Positions 55,401 to 64,000 of a stretch of 64,000 nt of DNA are shown here, piece after piece. The first letter of the stretch is position 1. Each line of letters opens with the position of its first letter. The stretch comes from Bacteroidota bacterium. GTDB lineage: Bacteria; Bacteroidota; Bacteroidia; AKYH767-A; OLB10. The notes below the pieces were generated by a model that did not search any database, was not told the DNA's origin, and was given only the letters and a program-made list of their open reading frames with translations. The DNA lies in assembly GCA_016722525.1 (NCBI GenBank), contig JADKJB010000010.1, positions 103,408 through 167,407 on the forward strand, given 5' to 3'. A program made the position numbers and the translations under genes.

Positions 55401-56993
55401 GTACCTGCAGGTGGTTGTTCAATTACTTCAATACCAGTGAGTGGATGTGTTACCAATGTAGTTTCTGTATCTACTAACGTGGTACCAGGGGCTGAAAGCT
55501 ACACCTGGTCAGCGCCAGCAGGTTGTTTGATCAATGGATTAGCTAGTCCTCAAACAACAGGATCTAATACAGTAAGCATCACATTAGGAACACTTCCAGG
55601 CAACAGTTCAGGCTGGCAAATATGTGTTTTCGCAGCTAACGCGTGCGGACAAACGAATACCAGTTGTTCCTGGATCCGTGGTTCATTGAGCACTCCGGCA
55701 GCTATCACAGGCAGTACAGTAGCTTGCCCTAATACAGGCCCGGTTAATTATTCAACTTTGGCTGTTATAGGAGCAACTTCCTATTCTTGGACAATAACAG
55801 GAGATGCAAGTGTAACAGGCACCGGCACCACCGGAGCAGTTACCTTCGGACCTGCGTTCACAACGGGTCAGTTATGTGTACGTGCATTGTTACCATGCGG
55901 CTACCAAAGCGCACAACGTTGTATGACTATTGCCAACGGAACACCACTTTTAGGATCTATGATTGGAACCTTTACAGTATGTCCAGGTGCAACTAACGTA
56001 GCATATAGTGTGCCTCCATCTATTGGCGCAACAAGCTATACCTGGACCGTACCGGCAGGAGCAACTATTACAGGCGGACAAGGAACCAATGCAATCACAG
56101 TTACTTTTGGTCCAACGTATACCGGAAGCAATATTTGTGTATATGCGACTTCAACCTGTGGAATTCAATCTTTACTTCGTTGCAGAACAGTTGCCAGCAA
56201 TAAGCCTAATACACCGGGAAATATAGTTGGTGCATCGACCGGAGTATGTGGTCAGACTATTTCCTATTCAGTAGCGGCAGTAGCAGGCGCAACAAGTTAT
56301 ACCTGGTCAATAACAGGAGGAGCTGTATTTGGTACGCCAAATGGAAGCACTTCAATTGATGTAGTGTATCCGGGTGGATATACCACTGGCCAATTGTGCG
56401 TGACTGCAAACAATGGTTGCGGATCAAGTACGGCACGTTGCGTAGCAATTAAAGGCACACCTGCTAATCCTGGAGTCATCACTGGACCAACAACAGTTTG
56501 TGCCAATGATGCAAGTGTTGCTTATTCAATCGCAGCGGTTGCTGGAGCAACAAGTTATGTATGGACTTTACCTACAGGAGCAACATTCGTATCAGGACAA
56601 GGAAGTGTATCTATTGTGATTGATTATGGAGTAGTTGGCGGAGCCATCACCGTAGTAGCATCCGGATCATGCGGAGTTTCAGGAACACGTACCCTGGCAA
56701 TCACAATGAATTGTAAATTGTCGTCAAGTACACTTCCGGGAGCAACGGTTAACGCATACCCGAACCCTGTTAGTACACAACTGAATGTAGAACTTGATGC
56801 TATTGCAGCAGGAACTTATTCAGTGGAACTGATTGATGTAGCAGGTCGCGTGATCTACGCTACTGAAATGGTTGCTACAGTAGGATTAAATAACAACACT
56901 ATTGATGTTGCTACATTCGCTAAAGGTGTTTACACTTTGAGTGTTAAAAATGCAGAAGGATTTGCTAAGCAAATTCGTGTTGCAGTGCAGTAA
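52415..56993 (+). CDS. giant T9SS surface protein with GEVED, PPC-like, Ig-like and PKD-like domains; 5' end frameshifted
   Basis: About 1525 codons. ATG 52415 or 52444 is the start; the signal peptide reads MRMVTFFVALVTVAFQLMF, then a break near 52520 leads to SVGQASYTNDFNLDATGW. Further breaks occur near 52915-52990. From 53000 on the frame is clean: Ig-like (CSGANFTLTIQNSTPGSGVT), GEVED (GVWIDYDQSGVFDASEF ... SYGETEDYTIVV), Ig-like, a PPC-like domain (SNSVWFSFVAPPSGRVSIGN), two near-identical Ig-like repeats (FCAGGSTTLDAGAGYSGYIW), about six PKD-like repeats and the sorting domain NAYPNPVSTQLNVELDAIAA. The 3' part from about 55140 is almost a copy of the fungalysin gene at 61820-63672. Probable adhesin. 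Confidence 0.86.
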
Positions 56994-57016
56994 CAATCGA
57001 ATAAAAATTAATTATG

Positions 57017-57051
57017 GAAAAGCCCTCTTCTTTCGAAGGGGGCTTTTTTTT
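57017..57051 (+). terminator. intrinsic terminator
   Basis: The stem AAAAGCCCTCTTC / GAAGGGGGCTTTT with a TTTC-like loop is followed by T-run. It closely resembles the terminator of the fungalysin gene. Confidence 0.9.
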
Positions 57052-57290
57052 GGTTTTTAGTTTTATGGTTTTATGGTTTTTTGGTTTTATGGTTTTATAG
57101 TTTTATGTTTAGTTTTATGTCTTATGTTTTTGGTTTTATGGTTTTATAGTTTTTGGTTCTTTGGTTTTATGGTTTTATAGTTTTATGGTTTTATAGTTTT
57201 TTGGTTTTATGGTTTTATAGTTTTTTGGTTTTATAGTTTTATAGTTTTATAGTTTTTTGGTTCTTTGGTTTTATGGTTTTTTAGTTTTTT
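57052..57290. repeat. octamer tandem array RGTTTTAT, second locus
   Basis: About 30 units in several phase blocks (GGTTTTAT, AGTTTTAT, GGTTCTTT, AGTTTTTT), with a few indels that shift phase. It starts right after the terminator. Confidence 0.92.
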
Positions 57291-57300
57291 GAAAGTATTA

Positions 57301-57413
57301 AGTGACCAGTAACCAGTGACCTGTTTAAAGTGACAAGTGACAAGTTTAAAGTGACAAGTTTAAAGTGACCAGTGACCAGTTAAAAGTTGACAAGTTTAAA
57401 GTGACAAGTTTTT
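57301..57413. repeat. heptamer tandem array AGTGACM/AGTTTAA, about 16 units
   Basis: From 57301 the sequence splits into seven-base units: AGTGACC AGTAACC AGTGACC TGTTTAA AGTGACA AGTGACA AGTTTAA and so on, with one eight-base unit. It is a separate array from the octamers before it. Confidence 0.92.
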
Positions 57414-57808
57414 AAATGCGAGTGGGTTTGTGGTTGTCATTTTCTCGTAAAAGTTTGGCCGTAGGGACAGCATGCCTGCTGGCCTGTTTGGTGAAAAAGT
57501 TAGTTATTGGGAGTTATTATTATCCTGAGACAGTATTGCCTTAAAATCAGAAGGCGGCCGTTAGTATGGACGAAATATGAAATAAGGTAAATAAATTTTG
57601 CTTTTTTTAGAATTATAATTGTATGTTTGTATAAGTTAGCACCTGCTTATTTTATTACACCTTAATTCAACTACACTAATTATTATTGCACAATTCCATT
57701 TTATAACTGTAGACTTTTTTTCAGTTATCAAATCAGGAAGTTTATTGTGGTAGAATAAACTTCAAAACAAGAATTTACTTTATTATTTAATTATACAAAA
57801 TTTAACTC
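57414..57808. other. gap with small palindrome and AT-rich leader
   Basis: 395 bases with no gene. It contains GGGACAGCATGCCTGCTGGCC near 57466-57486, a short imperfect palindrome, and then AT-rich leader sequence up to ATG 57809. Confidence 0.4.
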
Positions 57809-60800
57809 ATGACAAAATTGTTTATTAAAAAAATCAGGTTTCTGTTTACAGTAGTAATACTTCTGTTCTTTTTTTGCGCTAATGCACAGCAAAACACCAG
57901 CCTCATCGATGCGCAACTCAAAAGTGAACGCGAAAAGTATGGTTTAACAGCCGATGACATCAAGGATTACGTCATCACTGACCAATACACTGACGGAGAG
58001 ACCGGGCTTACCTATGCATATATTCAACAAAGACACAATAAAGTTATTGTTTATAATGCTATTAGTGTATTTTTAATCAGAGACAATAATGTGCTTTATT
58101 TTAAACCCGGTATGATTGACAATCTGGCGCAAAAGGTAAAAGCGGTTAGTCCTAGCGTAACCCCCGAAGCAGCGATTGGTTATGCACTTATGAGTATAGG
58201 ACGCAATGAAATTGCTCCCGTTAAACTTATCAGTACAGATACTAATTTAAACACTCTCACTTATGAGTCTCCATCAATTTCGGCAAGCCCAATAAAAGTG
58301 CAATTGGTTTATCGTGCAATGGACGATGGAATTTTTCTCGCATGGGATGTAAGTATCGAGTTAAATAATGAACCCCATTGGTGGAATGTTCGCATTGATG
58401 CCCTAACTGGTAATTATTTAGATAAAAATGACTGGACTGTTAATTGCAGTTTTGATGATCCTAATGATAATTGCGCAACACATGAGCATGAATTGCTTGA
58501 ACCAGCTGCTCCATTTTCACCATTGCTTCCACCTCCACCTTTAGGTGAGTATAATGTTTATCCTTTTCCGGCTGAAGCTCCTTCATTTGGAGGACGTTCC
58601 AATTTAATAAACCCTGAAGATCTAACTTCTTCTCCATTTGGATGGCATGATGTTGATGGTGTTGTCGGAAATGAATACACGATTACACGAGGTAATAATG
58701 TGCATGCTTACGAAGATGCTAATAATGATAACCTTCCTGGTTATTCACCTAACAGCGCTACTTTGCAATTTAATTATCCTGTTGATCTAACACAGGCACC
58801 TCTGGTGAATCAGGATGCCTCCATAACCAACCTATTTTATTTAAACAACAGAATTCATGATGTCTTACATCATGCTGGCTTTACTGAAGCTGCCGGTAAT
58901 TTCCAGCAAAATAATTATGGTAATGGCGGATTGGGTAATGACTACGTGCAGGCTGAAGCTTTTGATGGCAGTGGAACTAATAATGCAAATTTTGGAACGC
59001 CAGCCGATGGTTCTAGACCAAGAATGCAGATGTATTTATGGACAGCTCCAAACCCTGACCGCGATGGTTCTTTTGATAACGGAATTGTTGCACATGAATA
59101 TGGACATGGTGTATCCAACAGGTTAACCGGTGGCCCGGCGCAAGCAGGTTGCCTTGGCAATGCTGAACAAGGTGGTGAAGGCTGGAGCGACTGGCTGGCT
59201 TTGATAATGACTATCGAACCCGGAGATACTGTTGCAGGTGGTATGTTGACCCAAGCAAGAGGTATTGGAACTTATGCCTTGAACCAGCCCACAACAGGTT
59301 TGGGAATCAGGCGCTATAGATATTCTGTAAACATGGCCATTAATCCTCAAACTTATGCCGACCTAGCAACCAGCGGAACAGGGCCACATGCTAAAGGTGA
59401 GATATGGTGTGATGCCATATGGGATATGACTTGTTTCCTGGTAAATGATTTAGGGTTTAACAGCGATCCCGACAGTTGCTACTGCAGGCAATAATATTGC
59501 CATGCGCTTAGTTTTGGAAGGGATGAAACTTCAACCCTGCAGCCCAGGTTTCTTAATGCCCGAGATGCTATATTAAATGCTGATGCCATCCTTTATGGTA
59601 ACGCACACCGGTGCCGCATCTGGGAAGCATTTGCCCGCAGAGGAATGGGATTCAGCGCATTGCAAGGAAGCTCAAGCAGTTCTACTGACCAAACAGCAGC
59701 TTTTGACCTGCCTCCGGTTTGTTTAGCTGCAACACAGCCACCGGTTGCTGCGTTTACATCAAATCTAAGCACAATACCTTGTGCAGGTACTGTTCAATTT
59801 ACTAATACATCTACACAGGCATTTACTACTGCATGGACTTTTGGTGATGGAGGAACTTCTAATCTTTCCAACCCAACTCATCAGTATGCATCTCCTGGCA
59901 CATACAATGTAAAACTTGTTGTAACCAATCCTTTAGGAAGCGATTCTGTTATACAAATTATAACAGTTACTTCAACATTTACAGCAAACCTCACTGCAAC
60001 ACCTAATCCTGTTTTATGCGGATCACCAGTTCAATTAAATGCTGTTGGATCGGGTAGTGCAAATTATAATTATGCGCTGTCAACTATACCATTCGCACCT
60101 GTTACAGGTACTCCTATTGCAGGACCTGCCGGAGATGATATTGTAAGTAGTTTTATTCCAATTGGTTTCAATTTCCCTTATTATAATACTGTTCAAACAC
60201 AACTCAAAATCTCAACCAATGGGTTTATTTCTTTCAATTCAAACAGTGGTTCCGGTTGTTGTGCCGGAGCATTCCTTCCTAATAACAGCAGTACGCTTAG
60301 CAACCTCATTGCCGTTGCCTGGACTGATTTGTTTGTTGGTGCTCCAAATTCTATTGATTATTTCAACCTGACATCACCCAACCGTTTTGTTATCCGTTGG
60401 AATGCTGTTGCACATTGCTGCACAACAACACCCCCTCAGGTAACAGCACAAATTATTTTGTATGAAACCGGTGAAATTGAAATGCACAACACCTCCATAC
60501 TTACCGGTGGATCTGTTATGACCATGGGTATTGAGAATGCAAATGGAACTGCTGCCACTGTTGTTCCCGGCAGAAATGCTTCAAACTTCACAGCATCCAA
60601 TGAGGCCTATAGATTTACTCCTTCTGTTAACTATACTTATAATTGGCAACCCGGCAATCTAAATGGCGCATCTCAAACAGTTAGCCCTATTGCCAATACC
60701 ATTTACACTGTGAATGTTTCCGATGGAAGTGGATGTGTTCAACCTTTCACTACCCCAATAATTAATGTAACGCCATTAAATGCAACTATTAGTGGCAGCC

Positions 60801-63672
60801 TTTCTTTCTGTGCTGGTGGTTCAACTACGCTTGATGCCGGAGAAGGGTATTCAGGTTACAACTGGTCAACAGGCGCCACTACACAAACTATTTCAGTAAA
60901 CACAGCAGGAACATACACTGTTACGGTAACAACTGCAAGCGGATGTACAGGAACAAGTCCATCGGTAACTACAACAGTTAATCCGTTACCAACACCAACC
61001 ATCAGCGGAACATTAGCATTCTGCGCAGGCGGTTCAACAACACTTGATGCAGGAGAAGGTTATACAAGTTACCAATGGTCAACAGGTGCCACTACACAAA
61101 CTATTTCAGTAAACACAGCAGGAACGTTTACAGTAACGGTAACTAATGGCAATGGATGTACAGGAACAAGTCCATCTGTAACCACAACCGTGAACCCACT
61201 TCCAACACCAACTATAAGTGGAACATTAGCATTCTGCGGAGGCGGTTCAACAACATTGAATGCAGGATCTTATTCAAGTTACCTATGGAACACAGGAGCA
61301 ACTACACAAACAATTTCAGTAAACACAGCAGGAACGTTTACCGTAACGGTAACTAATAGCAATGGTTGTACGGGAATAAGTGCATCAGTACCACAACCTT
61401 GAATCCATTATTAACACCAACTATAAGTGGAACATTAGCATTCTGCGCAGGCGGTTCAACAACACTGAATGCAGGATCTTATTCAAGTTACCTATGGAAT
61501 ACAGGTGCCACTACACAAACGATTTCAGTAAACACAGCAGGAACGTTTACAGTAACGGTAACTAATGGCAATGGCTGTACAGGAACAAGTGCATCTGTAA
61601 CCACAACATTGAATCCGTTATTAACACCAACCATAAGTGGAACATTAGCATTCTGCGCAGGCGGTTCAACAACACTGAATGCAGGATCTTATTCAAGTTA
61701 CCTATGGAATACAGGTGCCACTACACAAACGATTTCAGTAAACACAGCAGGAACGTTTACAGTAACGGTAACAAATGGCAATGGTTGTACAGGAACAAGT
61801 GCATCTGTGTCTACCATAATAACTCCATTACCAACGGCAGTAATCAGTGGAAACGCAAATGTATGCACAGCGGGATCTGCCAATCTTACGATTAATTTCA
61901 CCGGTACTGCTCCTTGGTTGTATGCAATCAACGGAGGCACTCCGGTATCCACATCCAGTAATCCGGAGACCGTATCAGTAAGTCCGGTTGCAACTACAGT
62001 TTATACCATTACTTCTTTCAGTGATGCCAGCTGTTCAGCAACTGGAACGGGGTCAGCAACAGTTACCGTATCTGCTACTGCTACTTTAGGAAATTCAGTA
62101 ATTACTTCTATTCCAGTTAGCGGTTGCTCTACCAATGTGGTATCGGTAACTACCAATGCGTTTGCAACAGCCACTTCTTACATCTGGTCGGCACCGGCTG
62201 GATGTTTAATTAATGGTTTACCAAGTCCTCAAACAACGGTATCCAATACAGTAAGCATTACATTAGGAGCTATCATTGGAAATAGTTCAGGCTGGCAAAT
62301 ATGTGTGTTCGCAGCTAACGCATGTGGACAAACGAACACAGGTTGTTCCTGGATCCGTGGTTCATTAAGCACTCCGGCAGCTATCACAGGCAGCACAATA
62401 GCTTGTCCCAATACCGGTCCGGTGAATTATTCAACTGCGGCAGTAGCAGGAGCAAGTTCCTATTTATGGACGATCACAGGAAATGCAACAGTAACAGGTA
62501 CCGGCACCACCGGAGCAGTTACATTCGGACCCGGCTTCACAACCGGTCAGTTGTGTGTACGTGCTTTGTTACCATGCGGCTACCAAAGCGCACAACGTTG
62601 TATGACCATAGCTAACGGAACACCAATTCTTGGAACTATGATCGGAACTTTTACAGTATGTCCCGGTGCAACCAACATAGCTTATAGTATTCCGGCAGCA
62701 GCGGGCGCAACAAATTATACCTGGACGGTACCAACAGGAGCCACGATTACCGGCGGACAAGGAACCAATGCCATCACAGTTAGTTTTGGTCCCACCTATG
62801 TAACGGGTAGTATTTGTGTGTTTGCAACTTCAACATGTGGAATTCAATCTTTGTTGCGTTGCAAAACTGTTGCCAGTAACAAGCCCAATACACCTGGAAA
62901 TATAACAGGAGCATCGACAGGCGTATGTGGACAAAACGTTACCTATTCAATTGCTGCAGTTGCAGGAGCAACAAGTTACACCTGGTCCATAACAGGAGGT
63001 GGTAATTTTACTACTGCTAATGGAATCAATTCAATAGTAGTAGTGTATCCGGGTGTATACACTACAGGCCAACTGTGTGTAACAGCAAACAATGGTTGCG
63101 GATCAAGTACGCCACGTTGTGTAACTATTAAAGGCAAACCTGCAAATCCGGGAGTTATCACTGGGCCAGCTGCAGTTTGTGCAAATGATGCCACTGTGGC
63201 TTATTCGAGAGCCCCGGTTTATGGAGCAACAAGTTATGTGTGGACCTTACCAGCAGGCGCGACTTTCGTATCCGGACAAGGAAGTACATCCATTGTGATG
63301 GATTACGGAGTAGTAGGCGGTACCATTTCTGTAGTAGCATCCGGATCATGTGGTGCATCAGGAGCACGTACCTTGAACATTACTATGAACTGTAAATTGT
63401 CGTCAAGCGCACTTCTTGGAGCAACAGTTAACGCATACCCGAACCCTGTTAGTACTCAACTGAATGTAGAACTGAATGCAATTGCAGCAGGAACTTATGC
63501 AGTTGAACTGATTGATGTATCAGGTCGCGTGATCTATACCAATGAAATGATTGCAACTGTAGGATTAAATAAAAATACGATTGATGTTGCAACAATCGCT
63601 AAAGGTGTTTACACTTTGAGTGTTAAAAATGCAGATGGATTTGCGAAGCAAATTCGTGTTGCAGTGCAATAA
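57809..63672 (+). CDS. fungalysin (M36) metallopeptidase fused to PKD, Ig-like and PKD-like arrays with T9SS domain; three frameshifts
   Basis: About 1954 codons. Signal peptide (VVILLFFFCANAQ) and an FTP-type propeptide precede the M36 catalytic domain: zinc motif HEYGH at residues 429-433 and third ligand Glu457 in GGEGWSDW. The frame shifts near 59484 and 59548, giving PTVATAGNNIAMRLVLEGMK and NARDAILNADAILYG, which complete the M36 C-terminal helix region. Then a PKD domain (TTAWTFGDGGTSNLSNPTHQ), a nidogen-like domain, five Ig-like repeats of 70-71 residues (60785-61830), a break near 61393 (one lost base), about six PKD-like repeats and the sorting domain (NAYPNPVSTQLNVELNAIAA). A secreted, surface-held protease; the target is unknown. 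Confidence 0.92.
60990..61830 (+). repeat. in-gene 210-213-bp tandem repeat encoding Ig-like domains
   Basis: The block ATTCTGCG(C/G)AGGCGGTTC starts at 61018, 61231, 61440 and 61650, spaced 213, 209 and 210 bases. The 209 step marks the one-base deletion that breaks the frame. The last two copies are almost identical in DNA. Confidence 0.93.
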
Positions 63673-63698
63673 CACAATCGAATAAAATTTAATTCAGG

Positions 63699-63732
63699 AA
63701 AAAGCCCTCTTCTATCGAAGGGGGTTTTTTTT
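63699..63732 (+). terminator. intrinsic terminator
   Basis: A hairpin AAAAAGCCCTCTTC-TATC-GAAGGGGGTTTT is followed by a T-run and directly by the octamer array. Confidence 0.88.
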
Positions 63733-64000
63733 GGTTTTATAGTTTATTGGTTTTATAGTTTTATAGTTTTATAGTTTTATGGTTTTATAGTTTTATGGTT
63801 TTATGGTTTTATAGTTTTATGGTTTTATAGTTTATTGGTTTTATAGTTTTTTGGTTTTATAGTTTTATAGTTTTATGGTTTTATGGTTTTATGGTTTTAT
63901 AGTTTTATGGTTTTATAGTTTTTATAGCTTATGGTTTTATAGTTTTATAGTTTTATAGTTCTTTGGTTTTATAGTTTATTGGTTTTATAGTTTATTGGTT
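63733..64000. repeat. octamer tandem array RGTTTTAT, third locus, runs off the edge
   Basis: About 33 units (GGTTTTAT AGTTTATT GGTTTTAT AGTTTTAT ...) with one small slip near 63924. It continues past the window. Confidence 0.95.

Noticed and set aside
57466..57486. Attachment site or small RNA at the GGGACAGCATGCCTGCTGGCC palindrome
   Set aside because: The pairing is short and imperfect, with no terminator or integrase nearby.

Overview
The window looks like a chromosomal segment of a Bacteroidota bacterium. The evidence is AT-rich DNA, TAnnTTTG-type -7 promoter boxes, the Bacteroidota-style GlmU-family protein, a TamB-like gene of Bacteroidota type, and many secreted proteins ending in a type IX secretion (T9SS) type A sorting domain with the core motif YPNP or FPNP. 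No lower taxon can be named safely from sequence alone.

Layout. Positions 1-26 kb are mostly housekeeping: tamB-like (minus, runs off the left edge) divergent from tsaD; a frameshifted membrane-anchored coiled-coil gene; lon, a GlmU-type gene and rpmE2 on the minus strand; a beta-helix lipoprotein; an acyl-CoA reductase divergent from a 2[4Fe-4S] ferredoxin; a secreted protein of unknown function; serC, serA, a GNAT and a DUF1015 protein; a membrane protein overlapping an ABC ATPase; an alpha/beta hydrolase; a GNAT and a metallophosphoesterase on the minus strand; a YggS-family PLP protein; a damaged isoaspartyl peptidase; an S8 protease with a T9SS signal; and a small T9SS protein. A tRNA-Met(CAT) lies at 26.3 kb.

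From 26.7 kb to the right edge almost everything is giant T9SS-secreted surface protein. There are seven genes, about 560 to 2800 codons long. Five share a PKD-like array and a C-terminal sorting domain, combined with different front modules: P-domain, SprB repeat, GEVED, nidogen-like, PPC-like, or a fungalysin (M36) protease. Each of these five is closed by a strong terminator. After three of them the terminator is followed directly by an array of an 8-base unit (RGTTTTAT). A 37-bp GCC-rich repeat, a 7-base repeat and a REP-like palindrome cluster fill the other gaps. Two of the genes share a near-identical 3' half of about 1.85 kb, so the locus appears to evolve by duplication and recombination of cassettes.

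Quality caveat. More than twenty reading-frame breaks are visible, mostly one-base gains or losses in homopolymers. They also hit genes that should be essential (tsaD, lon, serC), so most are probably consensus errors. They cluster: 0-4.4, 13-15, 25-30.3 and 52.4-53 kb are rough, while 44.5-51.6 kb reads clean for 7 kb. I annotate such loci as one gene and give the break positions.
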